Positions 43,135-55,167 of a DNA stretch of 64,000 nucleotides are shown here, one piece after another. The first letter of the stretch is position 1; every line of letters begins with the position of its first letter. The notes below the pieces were generated by a model that saw nothing but the letters and a program-made list of their open reading frames with translations, was not told the origin of the DNA and ran no database searches. A program made the translations under genes and the position numbers. Origin of the DNA: Strigamia acuminata (taxonomy: Eukaryota; Arthropoda; Chilopoda; Geophilomorpha; Linotaeniidae); NCBI GenBank assembly GCA_949358305.1, contig OX442314.1:25289060-25353059 (forward strand), in the 5' to 3' direction.

Positions 43135-43691
43135 GTCAATTAGCTTCAGTTATTACTAAGTCTAACTATACGAGTATGGATGGGGTGGTGCAAACTACTG
43201 CTCGAATATATTGTAACATATGCGGAAGTGGCCGAACGCCGGATGAGCTGTTCGTAGCAGGAGTGTTACAAGGCTTTCCGAATCCCGACCCAAACACTTG
43301 TGTAGTGCCTTGTCCGACGCCGTCATGTTCAAATATAATATCGTTTACAGTAAGTTGTATTCATAAGCTTAGTTAGCTATTGTATTAATTTTTTTTTCTA
43401 GTTGATAGGTTTTTGCGTAAACAACATCCAGGGTGCCTTCTTTCCACAACCGCCGGACATAGCCGCATAAAAAGTGAACATAAATTATACGGAGTAACAA
43501 TTACGGTAATTTTTCACAACATGATTTTTGTTATTTCGTATTTCAGGTTATGCGAAGTGCACAGTATCAAAGAAGATAAAACCATTTGTACGTGCTCGAC
43601 TCATCTCTGCAACGAAGCTAACGACAGAATTACCAACAACTTGATTATGTCCGTCCTAACGTTTATAACGACTTTAGTTCACTTGATTTAA
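43135..43691 (+). pseudogene. Ly6/uPAR-like locus, copy B (three exons, probably decayed)
   Basis: Segment 43135-43344 reads ARIYCNICGSGRTPDE...CVVPCPTPSC and ends at a consensus donor (aca|gtaagt). Segment 43402-43505 fits the splice phases but has in-frame stops (IAA then TAA). Segment 43547-43691 gives LCEVHSIKEDKTICTCSTHLCNEAN and a hydrophobic GPI-type tail (LIMSVLTFITTLVHLI). Cysteine layout and the final CxCxxxLCN are Ly6-like. The stops in the middle exon suggest a pseudogene, unless a different middle exon is used. No clear signal peptide: starting at the ATG at 43080 would put translation upstream of the TATA-predicted start. Confidence 0.5.
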
Positions 43692-43719
43692 ATGTATTTA
43701 AATGTGTAAAAGTTAAAAT

Positions 43720-43832
43720 AATTCATAAGCTTGTTTAAAATAATATATAGGTTTGTTTAAAATAACTTATGGGTTTGTTTAAAATAATCTATAGGTGTGT
43801 TTAAAATAATTCATAGGTTTGTTTAAAATAAA
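43720..43832 (+). repeat. Tandem repeat, about 22-bp unit, five copies
   Basis: Imperfect copies of ataggtttgtttaaaataat, directly downstream of Ly6 copy B. Confidence 0.85.
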
Positions 43833-44052
43833 TCACGTTTTTTTTCCAACATAGGTTTTGTTTCTTTAAAAACAATTCTTTAGATTAAAATCATTCATTG
43901 AATTGCAGATGAACATCGTATGATGTCATGCACACTTTTAACCTCGGTAATTGCGTTGAAAATGGGAGCGAGACAATTTGAATTATTTAATATTTAAATA
44001 TTTAAATTATTTTCTGAATGAGAATAATAAGTTTTTGACTTGCTAAGGAGGC

Positions 44053-44060
44053 TATAAATA
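44053..44060 (+). promoter_or_regulatory. TATA box of Ly6 copy C
   Basis: TATAAATA about 90 bases upstream of the ATG at 44145, still intact although the gene is decayed. Confidence 0.5.
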
Positions 44061-44144
44061 AATAAGCGTCGTGGCTTGTTTTAATTCAGTGAATTGGCGT
44101 TGAATATTCCACATTTCATTGTCTGCAGACTGCAGTGCTCCAAA

Positions 44145-44392
44145 ATGAAGTTGATTTTATCGGGAGTGTTTTTGTTCGTGTTTCTGCCTAATGGTGGTGT
44201 GAAATAACAGTCAAAATGTACATGTGTCTAATTTAATTACACTTGTGTAATTTGTAGTTAGGTGTTTGCCTTAACGTGCTACGAATGCGACTGAACTTTA
44301 GACCCGGCATCTTGCGACAGCAAAAAATTTACTTAGGGAATGGGGAGAACAACAAGTTTGCTTTAAAACCGAAAGATTAATCCGTGATGAGA
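44145..44392 (+). pseudogene. Ly6/uPAR pseudogene, copy C
   Basis: Exon 44145-44193 encodes a signal peptide (MKLILSGVFLFVFLPN) with donor gtggtg. The second segment (about 44262-44392) reads ALTCYECD, then a TGA at 44292-44294, then TLDPASCDSKKFT, a TAG and a frame shift, then EWGEQQVCFKTERLIRDE before a gtaagt donor. CYEC and QVCFKTE are classic Ly6 strands, so the ancestry is clear. The nonsense codons and shift show it is broken. Confidence 0.75.
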
Positions 44393-44474
44393 GTAAGTTT
44401 CGTAATAATGTCCAATATTACAGTGATATGTTGTAAACGGCTAAAAAAATAATCATGGTTATCATATGATACTT

Positions 44475-45595
44475 TTATTTTTTCCCTAACATTCTTTCCA
44501 ATAGCGTTTGCTTTGATCTCCTCCTTGCAGCGTGTACTTCTCGACATAAATCACAAAACGCGTCAATTACTTTGGACACGTGTTCTGCAGCTGACAATTC
44601 AGTAAAAATGCCATCTAAATCTTTAGAAAGAATTTCACCTAAAATAAAGAGCAATTTCTTAATTTTTTTCATGAAAAATCAAATTAACTTTTCTAAACTA
44701 AGTTTATATTACCTTCTTCAAAACTCACTTGTCTGAGGTGCATCAAATCGCATTTATTTGCAACAATACTAATGGGAAATTGCACAATTGATCCTTGTGA
44801 GTAATCTTTAGGATTAGTTTTCGTCTCGTAAATGTGTTGTCGAAGTGTCTTAATAAAATTGAAGCTATTGCGATCAGTTATGGAATACACCAAAAGAAAC
44901 GCATCAGCCCATTGAATCACTTCTTCACGTGGCATATCATTTTCATCCTAAATTAAAAAAATTACACATTTTTAAAACAGCAAAAGTTAAATTTTCTTGA
45001 AATTGTTCTTAGACCTTCATAACACCGTCCAACAATTCAAATATAACTGGTTCTCCGTCAACCATAACTTCGCTCTTATATTTATTTTCTGAGCAAATAA
45101 AACATTTAAAATAAACTTTATTTATTATAATATCTCCTAATATAATTATTTTATTTTATTACTATACCTTGTTGGTGGTCATACTCTCCAATATATCTCT
45201 TGGTTAAAAATCGTACTGTAAGAGCTGAAAAATATAAACAAACACACAAAAAAATTATAAATATAAACATGAGCTGAACTGGGACGACAGTGCAAACAAC
45301 TTTCTTGCGTAACTAAAAATAAATTCGGATGAACACGCTTTAAAATAAAACGACCACAAAGTGAAAATAACCATTTTCTAAAGTATTTTGATTACAACTG
45401 CAACTGCAGGATTCGATTCGTCATAAACGCACAAAAGAACGACTTTTTTTTCGTTCATTCAAAAACTATTTAATTAAAATTCTTTTAGTTAAACTCACCA
45501 GATTTTCCCACACATGGGGCGCCAAGAACTACTATTTTTACATCGCCTAAAGATGATTTCTTCCTTCTAATACCTTTCACAGTGTTGGCACTCAT
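44475..45595 (-). CDS. RERG/RASL11-like small GTPase, five exons, atypical switch regions
   Basis: Minus-strand exons 45595-45499, 45224-45168, 45088-45015, 44948-44713, 44638-44475 (TAA). Starts MSANTVKGIRRKKSSLGDVK. G1 P-loop GAPCVGKS is intact, then ALTVRFLTKRYIGEYD. The switch I threonine and the G3 DTAG box are not recognisable (FELLDGVMK instead). G4 is NKCD; the G5-like region reads ELSAAE. QWADAFLLVYSITDRNSF is characteristic of RASL11/RERG proteins. The C-terminus is basic (REVHAARRRSKQ...MLGKK) with no CAAX box, also as in RERG. Odd point: exon 4 begins GATGAAAAATGATATG with five A's, which breaks the frame relative to exon 3; four A's would restore it. Either a sequencing/assembly error or a recent mutation. 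Confidence 0.85.
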
Positions 45596-47741
45596 AATTA
45601 CAAATCCTGAAATGCTTTTGCAACCATATTTGAAAAAGCAAACTTCTCTTCAAATTTTTCTTCAAGTTTTCATCAAATGTCAAGTATTTATGTAAAAACT
45701 TCTACGTTAAAATCATGTCAATAGATGGCGCTGTGTGTCCGTGTTCAAACTCGTGTTGTTACCAAATAAAACTCCAAAGAACTGAAAAAATACTAGAAAA
45801 AATAAACGCACGTTTAATTATCCAATTGATATTTTAATGCACGCATTCGACAGATACAAACTGAATAGAATATTATTGAAGAGTAGAAATCAATACGTAA
45901 ACAATGCAAATGTATAATAAGGTTGTGATAACTTGGGCTGATAAATTGAGCTTAAATTCCTATTACAAGAAGTTCTACTCAACGGTAATGATTTAAACAC
46001 ATCTAAGGCACAATATTCTACGACATTTTTCAGAAATTTTATTGCAAATAGAAGCCGACATAAATTAAAAAGGTTTTTTAAAAAATGAATATATTTTTTT
46101 TTTATTATTTTTTTTTTATCATTTTTATTTTAATATAATAAAAAGACTGAATTAATTTCTTATAATTGTGATATTTATATAAATCCACATTAACAGTATC
46201 TTCAACAGATTGAAATACAACAATTACCTATTCTTTTTCAACCCAATCTTATTTGACTACATACTAAAACACTTGGAAGATTATTTATCAGAAAAATAAA
46301 AAACGAAACAAAAAAAAATAAAAATCAAACAATTCTTGTAATTTACTACAAAACACATCGGATAGTTTTTATACAATCCTTCACTCGTATTATAGCAACT
46401 CCAATCTTGTTTTACAATTTACCCTGTACCTTTCTTTCATTCCTTTGCTTAAATTAGTTTGAACAGTAGTGAGTGATTTCATATGTATTTTAATAAGCCA
46501 AAAAATGACCACACAGCTGCATAATATTTGGGTTTTACTTCTTTTCTTTCTCTTAACCTCTGATTGAGTGAGAGTGACACACAGATGTGTGAATGTACAA
46601 CATCTATGTTTCTCTACTTAGGCCTGCTATTGGCCCAGGGCCCTAGCCATACGTATCAAAAAAATATTAGACAATTAAAATTAGAATATAAAAATTGGAA
46701 ACAAGCTTCATTTAAATAGTCATTTCTGATTTAAAAATGGTTAAATAATGTTTATCTACTAAAAAAAACAAAGAAAATACATACAAATATTGATTTGTAA
46801 ACATAAAATAGACAATTACAACCACAAACACGTTTAGGTAGTTGACACTATTTCGTTAAGAAAAACAATTTGTAAAAAGTTAATTTGTTTTCTTGACTTT
46901 TTTTAAATTAATACACGGTGATGGAATTGTTTTTTTCTGTTGTGATGGAAGACAAATGACTACTTGTTTTTAATAATAATCATAATAATTATTATTATTA
47001 TTATTCAAAACAAAAAATATAAATACAATCATAAAGCAAAAAGTTGAAGTAAAATTCATTGAGGACGGGATAAACAAAAGTATAGTTATTACACACAAAA
47101 AACACTTTTTTTTCCATTTTATTTTTTATTTTATTTTATTTTATTTGTTTTTTTACTTTTTCTGTTTTATATATATATTTTTTTAGTCAACGTTTTCCAC
47201 TTCACAAGAGCTAATTCCACCTACGACGATTTACATTCGACCTTTCTTGCTTTTACCTGAAAAAAAAGCAGAAAAACAAAATCTTAAAAATTGCAATCAA
47301 AACTTAAAACTCTTTTGTAGCTATGACAACTACAAACTCACGCAGTTACAAATTTATCTTACAAATTCAAATTATCATTAACGTTTTACTTATTTAAAAT
47401 TAATATACTTATAAAACCCGCATAAAATTCCAGTAATTTCAAGACCAATTAACCCCTGAAATTCGCAATTACCATATTGGCCAGTCGTTTCCAGTTTCCC
47501 CACATTGCCATAACAACCATAGCCATAATTATATGGTTCAGCCACATAAAAAGATCCTGGCTCGTTGAGCTCGGTTTAAATTGCCAAGCACGCACAAATC
47601 AGACCACTCCAATCCGAGCATGCATCATTGGGCCGACATCTTTTAAAACTCAAACTTTTGTCTCAAAATCGACTAAAAATTAAAACTTGTCAATCTAAAT
47701 CTAAGTGACAAACATACACACCCCAGAAGGCGAAAATGAGC
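45596..47741. other. Intergenic region and 3' end of the midkine-like gene
   Basis: Very AT-rich, with poly-T, a (TAATAAT)n-type run at about 46970-47015 and ATTTT runs. A possible alternative last exon of the minus-strand midkine-like gene lies at about 47266-47240 (lysine-rich KKGRM after a cag acceptor). Nothing else recognised. Confidence 0.5.
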
Positions 47742-50700
47742 TTAGGCATCGATTCTAAAGGTCATTTTCGACCACGTTTTGCAAGGTTTTGATTTGCTGT
47801 TCATCCGCTCGCATCTCGCCCCACCACTTAGCACTGGCCTCGTTTTCACTCGACTGCCATTTTCGCATTTGCTCCATTCTGACCACGCACCAAAAGAACA
47901 GTGATCTAGCACAAAATATAATTAAGCTTATCGCGTCTTTTATCTAATTGTATACACGAATCTATATCCTATTATAACACACCTTTTCCTTTATCATTTC
48001 TACAAGGCTTGGTTTTGGTCTTTTCAGCCGCGCACACGCTACCGTCTCCTCCGATCAGTTTGCGAACATTAGTACGCACGCCAGTTACAGAATGACACTC
48101 ACTCCAATCAGAAGTGCGCTCATACTTGCAAACTGTTTCGAGAGAAAAGAAAAAACTTTAAAAACACGTAAAACTAAGACGTAACTTAAGTTTATCACGG
48201 CCATCTCATTCCATTTATGTTAATTTGACAAAATTTCTCATTTAAAAAGACATTTAGTCTAGGTGGGTTTATGAAGTGTGTCTAAATTAAGGAAACTTTT
48301 ATTGCCTCAAATGTGTCACACCTAATTAGACGAGATTTGTGCAAAATAGTCGGCCACATACGACCGACGAAATCACAATACAAACACCATTACTTTATTA
48401 ATGTACTCCACCACAAAAACACATTAATAATTCATTCATCTATCCCTTCCTTCCGTTTGCAAGCAGACAGATTAATCCCTCAACTTCAATTTCGCATTTA
48501 CATCACTTGCATTTTGATAGCTGACTTAATTTAATATTTTGATATGACATACGAGAGTTAGAGAGAGAGAGGCAGGCAGGGAGTGGTGGATTTTGGTGCA
48601 ATGAAATCCGACACGACTCGATTTCAAACTTTGCGAGTGTGTGAGAGAGAGAGTTTATAACCATGCATTCACCTTTACACTTCTTGACCTTCTTTTGCGT
48701 GGGATCACAAGACGAATCACTGCCCTGTTTCAAAGAGTCGATACGTTCCATCTGATTCGTTCCAGCAACACATTCGGTCCACTGACCCTTGGTGTAACGG
48801 CACACTGGAAAAAGTGATTGGCAATAAATTTCAGAATAAAAAAAATCGAATCACCTGCGAATTCACTCACTCCTTTTGCATTTCTTAGATTCGGTTCGCG
48901 TCTCCTCGCACGAATTGCTGTCGCCTTTCTTCAACGTTAATGTGCGAGTTCTTTGATTCGAACTCAAACTACACTCGCCCCATGGACTCTTGTTGTAACG
49001 ACATTCTAAAAAATAATTAATACAACATTTTAAAATCATCATTTTAAGCGAAATCAACACTAAAATACTCTTCAAGAGCCATTTTTAAACCTAAGAAAAA
49101 TGGTGTGAACTTGTCCATAGGTCCCTTAAGTTCCAATTTTTTTTTTTAACATTAGGCTGTAAAGTAGCACTTTAAAGGTGCACATTTGCACATAAAAAGT
49201 GCATCTAAGCACCTAAGAGTACATCTTTGTTTGGTCACAATGTGAGCATCGTGGTTTAACACCTGAATACACATTTTACTTTTTTTTTCTAAGAGCGGGT
49301 TCCTTAGTACCTGGGTTCACGCCCCTATTGATTAACTGTAAAAAAAAAAGTTTCCTTGACTGCCATTTCTTGTTGCAGTATTAATTCGTTATAGCGAGTT
49401 TTTCGCTTCGTGTGTAATCCATTTCTAATGAAATTGTTGGAAAAACTAGACGATGCGTCGCTTCATTTCTTCAAAAATGAGTAATACAGTAAATTCCAAG
49501 GCGTAAAATCCATTTGTAAAGATGAGATCAGCGAGGGGGAGTTTAATTTTAGTTGTTCAAATCCATTGTCCACTTTAAGTTAAATCGTTTAATTCCATCA
49601 TTTTCTAAAGTCAAATGTCCTTGGTTCAAGCTGGCCGCATATAACGTGATCGAGCTTCGCACACATGCACCAGCAATTTGGTTTATATTCAATCTGCAAT
49701 CCAAATTCAATTGAGCATTTGAATGACGTTTTCGAAGAAAAATGTTACACGAATTTAATTTCAATCCCAGTGCTTGATTGACTTGATTTGATTATTCCAG
49801 GAAAAAAATTCCTCGACATTTTAATTTTTTTTTTATCTAAATCAAATTCACGCCAATAATTCATTCCCAAGTACAGTATATTAATTAATTAATTTCAACC
49901 TTTTCTTTGATGTGTGCAAAATCAATTTAAAAATCTTAATTTTATCGGGTCAAACAGTGCAATTTTTACCTCGAAGAATCAGAAACTCGATTAAAATGTA
50001 AATAGAAATAAAATGTTAATTTAAAAGCAGAAACAAATTTAAAAATAATAATAAAAAAAAATGATACGAATACGAAATAGTGGAAAAGTTGTATCAATAT
50101 TTATAAATGATAACTTATGCATGTAATTCAAACAGCAGTTGTATCATTTCCTTCTTCTTCTTCTCGGGTTTATAACTTGAGCAGAAAAACACATTTTGCT
50201 TTGCACAGACTTTGATTACACCATTTTCCAGTTTTCTGAGAAATGGCTTGGATCTTTCTGCCTTATTTTTTTTTCTTTCTATTCAATTTTATGAGTCATA
50301 GTGGCTCTTTTGGGGGAATCAGAAATCAATGCGACAAGTGGCGGAATCTTTGATGCTTCACGCGCCAATGAGGCAATGCCATCAACTATTTGGATTGGAT
50401 TCCATTTTAAGTTTATTTTGAATTTCCATTAGGAACAAAAAGTTAAACTGCATAATTAAACGTTGCAAAGGTAAAGAACTTGTTCAGATATTCTCAAATC
50501 TATAGTTTGAGGAGTTAAATAAATAAAACTAGTTTCCCATAGGAATAACATGGAGTGAAGTCCTGGAAAACTTTCGAAGGTATTTGCAATCTTCTTTAAC
50601 TTTTGTTGCTCGGGAACAAACAAAATGGCATAAATTTGTTAAACTTCGTCCAGAATTTCATAAATTCATTAGTATTTATTGCCAACAACATCGAAACGTT

Positions 50701-51367
50701 GGCCAATCAATATTAGAACTTTATATAATTAATTTGCATATGATTAAATCACAATAACCTATCAAACAAATTATTTCAAGCGTTGATAGTGGTTATGACC
50801 AATATTGTATGTAAACTGTCACTTTTTGTTAACAAATTCTATGTATAAATCAAATTACCTTTGTACAGACACAGATTTATCTTAAAACCAAGTGTTCACA
50901 CCATTTGGTTTGCAGAATGTGCAAAAACAAAACATTTTGAATAAACAATTGCAACCCGCAGTATTAATCATTGAATGCATGAGTCAACATAACATGACAC
51001 AGTGACAATATTGCATTACGGTTCATCCGCTGTAATAACATCCGTTTTCCGGTCATCCGTACCCCATTTTGACAATAAACAAGACCACTCATCATCACGA
51101 GCGACTTAAAGTCACACAATACATCCTCAACGACCCTTTAAAACAAGTGTGAAATATTAGTTTAAAAATAAATGATAAATCATTACCTTTAGCCTTATTG
51201 CCATTTTTCACTCTGCCGCCGCGTCCTTTGGCAGCTCTGGCTTCCCTCACAACCAGTTCATCTCCCTCGTCATTGACCTTTAATTCATCACGAAATTCTT
51301 CGGCATACGCAACGTGAACGGCCACAAAAACGGTCAAAACGGCAACCAATAACGTCAGAGTGCGCAT
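47742..51367 (-). CDS. Secreted midkine/pleiotrophin-like protein with four Cys modules
   Basis: Minus-strand exons 51367-51187, 49005-48871, 48804-48673, 48132-47983, 47905-47742, with phase 1 boundaries throughout. Exon 1 encodes the signal peptide (MRTLTLLVAVLTVFVAVHVA) and a basic stretch (AAKGRGGRVKNGNKAKG). Each following exon is one module of about 45 residues: ECRYNKSPWGECS...SKKCKR; MCRYTKGQWTECVAG...VKKCKG; VCKYERTSDWSECHS...KTKPC; HCSFGAWSEWSKCENG...SKPC. The C-x-Y...W-x-EC and terminal K-x-C pattern with basic linkers is that of the heparin-binding midkine/pleiotrophin (miple) family, which normally has two modules. The last exon is read through to TAA at 47744-47742; a splice (cgtg|gtcgaa) to a lysine-rich exon near 47266 would give KTCKKGRM. 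Thrombospondin-type modules are an alternative reading. Confidence 0.85.
49006..51186 (-). other. First intron of the midkine-like gene
   Basis: About 2.2 kb, AT-rich, no coding exon recognised. Near 49240-49330 there is a word set (ggtttaacacctgaat ... cctgggttcacgcccc) reminiscent of a tRNA-derived repeat, weakly supported. Confidence 0.5.
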
Positions 51368-52827
51368 TTTCTATTACGGACGGCTGCTTCTGTCGATAAA
51401 AGATTTACAAGAAATTTTTTTAAATGCTAAAATAATTTTTTAAAAGAATGAATGAATGAATGAATGAATCTATTTTATTTCACAACTCACAAGTCATAAA
51501 AATAATATTAAAAGCATTTTTTATTATATTTTTGGGGGAATTATTGTGATATTATCAAGTTGTATGTGCGTGCCAGGTCTTAGGGTCGCCTCGATGCAGG
51601 TCACGACGGAATGCATTCTGCCACTTGCCTCCCAGATGTTTATAGAAAAATCGATACTTCTGGCACCCACGGATTAAAGATTTTTATTTTGCCTTTTCTT
51701 TTGTATTTTGTATTTTTTTTTTAAATAGTAAAAAAAAAATTGTGTTGAAAAAAAATACATATTTTTTTCATGTTTCTTGACAAACTGCGGCTTTCTTTTC
51801 TAATTTTTATGATGGATATTAAATTTATACCAATTTTTTTTCTATTTTTTTGTCAACAAGTTGAAGTTGAAATGTTACAAAGTGCTATGTTATGTTTGCC
51901 GACAATATTTGACCAAAATAACTCGCCTAATTGCCGAAATTAACGAACAATCACGAGCACACTAATGTGTGGTGAGTGCAGTCGTCGACGCCATGTTAAT
52001 TTAAGTGTAAAGTTGAAATAAAAATGACACCATAAATGTATAACACGTTTCAAGTAAATTAAAAAAAAAAAAAATATATATATATATATATATAACAAAG
52101 ACGTCCAAAGATATCGTGACACATGGTTCAACTCATAAAACATTTTTTTGTGCGTTGAAGCAAGTTTTTTCTTTAAAAAAAAAAAATTACAGAATGATAT
52201 TGAGATGAAATTGCCTCGGTTGACAGCCATTTTGTATTGTATCCTATTTCATAAATCCCTTCCCCTCCTCGTACGATTGATCCTAAAGCAAAACAAAGCT
52301 TATCACGAAACTTCAAAAAATAAAAAAAAGTTAAAAAAAAAAACCTTCTATAGATGCGTCGTTGCAATATTAACACAATAACTTCTCTTTCTCTACGCCT
52401 TTTTCATTGCGCAGTTCAGTTGGTTGGCGTAAATTCAGCGGCCTCATTGGTTAAACAATAAAAAGCGCCAAACACCAGTACACACTGCACAATAAAAGGC
52501 AAACACTGTATTGTCTTTCCCTTCCTTTATTATTCCCACAACTAAAATTATTCTTCCTGCATCAACAGTGCAGGAATGTAAAGAAAAATCAAAGTCCATC
52601 GAGACTGAAAACAAAACAAAACCAACTATTCAGTGCCTATAATGCACGACTCAGCAGATTACATTAAAAGTTATATTGACATTCAAAAGGAGAAGAAAAA
52701 GATATTTTTTTTTCTCGGTATAGATTTTGTTGTCTTAAAGTTTATCGCTGGGTATTGAAAAATTGAAAAAAGAAAATTCAAAACACTTGAATTCGTGAGT
52801 GATGAAGTTGTTTGCATCCATTGCACA
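51368..52827. other. Upstream region of the midkine-like gene and spacer
   Basis: Contains a five-copy GAAT run (about 51449-51470), a (TA)n run (about 52074-52094), poly-A tracts and a GC-richer block at 51590-51670. A block at 52430-52560 with caataaaag-type words could be the promoter of the ORF that follows. Confidence 0.45.
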
Positions 52828-53151
52828 ATGAATTGCGCCGAATTAGTATTTCCATTTCTGCTTTCCAGCTATGTCAGAAGTAAGCCACGCATCTCCATCT
52901 TCCCAACTCCAAGGTTTACGTTTAATCCCGGATTAGATGAATTAAATCCTAGAAACGTGAACGGATGGTCCCGCTACTACCGCGCAACAAAGAAAATTGT
53001 CTCGTCAATGTCAAATGTTGAGAAATTAATTTGGATGTCAGTAAATCGTCGTTTGGAAGGTGTTAATCTGTTAAAGAAGCGATTTGCTCAGTTTATTCGT
53101 TTACGTTTTTCTTCATCTCCGAGATCAAATCGCAATGCACTTTATCTTTAA
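52828..53151 (+). CDS. Hypothetical small basic protein
   Basis: 107 codons from MNCAELVFPFLLSSYVRSK to the stop at 53149-53151, followed at 53176-53181 by AATAAA. Basic C-terminal half (LLKKRFAQFIRLRF). An acceptor-like tttccag at 52869 lies inside, so the true N-terminus may come from an upstream exon. Family not recognised; it could be chance. Confidence 0.35.
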   Translation: MNCAELVFPFLLSSYVRSKPRISIFPTPRFTFNPGLDELNPRNVNGWSRYYRATKKIVSSMSNVEKLIWMSVNRRLEGVNLLKKRFAQFIRLRFSSSPRSNRNALYL

Positions 53152-53199
53152 CAAATGTAATATTTCTCGGTGCGAATAAAGTCTGAATTAATTTCCACG

Positions 53200-54747
53200 T
53201 TTGTGTATCATTCTCTGGTTAGCAATCCAAACTTTTGAAAATTCACAGCTGGCCACATTAAACTCCACATAAAATGGCCAGTAGGTGTAACAAACGATTA
53301 CTTTGAGCACTGGAATTTATTAATATCGTAGAGATCAAACACAGTCAAGATTAATGTTTTTTCCCAAACTTTAAATTTTGCAATTAAAACAAGAAAATAC
53401 AAAATTAAACAGAAAACTGTTAATTAGCTATTGGACATTCGATGAAAGAATAAAAATGACCGCTATCAATCGATTTTAAATTCAAAACTGCGACTCAAAT
53501 TATCAAACGGTTCTTTATAATAACCATAAATATAACCATAGGTTACTGTGATTTAAAGATGGCAGCTCCATGCACTGCACAAAATTTTAGATTTATGTGC
53601 ACGAAAAGACATTGTAAATCAATACTTCTCAATGAGAAAAGATCGCGTTTTACAACAATCGTTAAAGTTGAATTCGTCCATTTGGAAAGACTCGCTTTTC
53701 CACATTTTATCCATAAATTATAAGTAAACTTGACTGAAAGCAAAGGAATTGCAAAACAAAAATGTCCTACACTACCGTTAGAACTTTAAATAATAATATC
53801 TTCCCATAAGAAAAGTAGTTTTTCAGTGTACATTTGACACAGCATCGATTGCTGTTGAACTTCACTCATGGTCCACCTTTCAGATGCAAGGCCTAAATGC
53901 ATCAACACTAATAATGCACAAGAAAATCTCATCAAAAATTTAACTGTCTTAAAAAAAAAAAGAGTTAAATATTAAAGAATTTTTTTTAAAAAAAAATTGT
54001 ATTTAATGTGTAAATATTTATACGTAAATAAACAAATAAAAAAAGCATTAAAAATGAATTTACAGGACGAATTTATATTTACATCGCATCGAAACGGCCG
54101 ATTGACATCCACCCGTCAATCATCAATTTCGTGTTTATACTTTTAATCTCCTCCGAATTTTTTTTATTTCGTCCTCAATCTCAAGTTACTAAATTAAATC
54201 TCGAGTTATAAACAAAATTCCAAGTCGACTTTATGAACTCGCAAAGTCTTCCAATCTAAGCCGTTGATTTATTTATTTATTGGATCTGATTTCACATGCA
54301 GTTTTGAACGCATGCCAATTCCAAAGTAAAGCAGAGCGCTTTCTGCAAAATTACAAACGCAATTTGCTCTTCAAAATCACTCCGATTAAGAAGAAAAAAA
54401 AAGAAAAAAACGGAAACATCGCAAACAAAGGTATAATCAAGCGTAAATCAACAACAAACGAGTGTCGCAAGCAGTGCATTTGTATAATGAAATCTCCCAC
54501 ACCAGCAGAAAGAAGATTAAAACACTGATGGGAAACGAAAAGAGTTCGCACGAGTGTTTCGGTTTAATCAACTTGTAGCAACAAGCGAAGTTTGTCGCCT
54601 GTCACCAATTTATTCTGTGTAAAGCGTCTCAGGCAAAACCACTGATGAGGAAAACGTGCCAATGCTCTAAAGCTCTTTGAACATTCCTGACCTCAACACT
54701 TCACCACACTCATTCGCAGGAATTACCCACTGGACGCGCGCGCGTGT
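53200..54747. other. Non-coding spacer
   Basis: No supported gene. A 34-codon minus-strand frame (MSEVQQQSMLCQMY, about 53867-53763) has no splice or family support. Confidence 0.5.
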
Positions 54748-54801
54748 GTGTGGGGCTTGTATTTACACAACTCCTCAGTTGTCAACGAAAGGAAACTTGA
54801 A

Positions 54802-55167
54802 ATGTCAGTCTCGTTGATCGCGTGTCTTCGCAAAAGACCAATAACTTCTCCAGTGTGCTCACACGACGATTCTACAACTGTCAAATTCTTTTCAAGTCGT
54901 CATTTGGAAGCGCCAGAAACACTATTAAACATTTCGTCATCGTATCGCTACTTATTCGCTCGTGTGTACCTTGAGACGCATCGGAGTATGCGCGCAGAGA
55001 TAAGACATAAAAAAGTAATGTATATACAACATTTGAGTGGTTTTCCTGTCATTTTGCCAACACAAGTTTTACATTCTTTACATTATCAGCATAGAGAAGA
55101 TTTTTCATTAGAGCTTGTTAAGCTGGGGGAAAAAAGCGTTCATTTAGCTTGTCAGTTTCTCGTGTAA
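54802..55167 (+). CDS. Doubtful ORF, 121 codons
   Basis: Starts MSVSLIACLRKRPITS, ends HLACQFLV. Preceded by a CpG-rich patch (gcgcgcgcgtgtgtg, about 54730). No signal peptide, motif or family; neutral codon use. Listed because it is long for this AT-rich background. Confidence 0.22.
   Translation: MSVSLIACLRKRPITSPVCSHDDSTTVKFFSSRHLEAPETLLNISSSYRYLFARVYLETHRSMRAEIRHKKVMYIQHLSGFPVILPTQVLHSLHYQHREDFSLELVKLGEKSVHLACQFLV

Noticed and set aside
49240-49330. tRNA-like SINE in the midkine intron
   Set aside because: Only a partial B-box resemblance (gggttcacgcccc) and no clear A-box.
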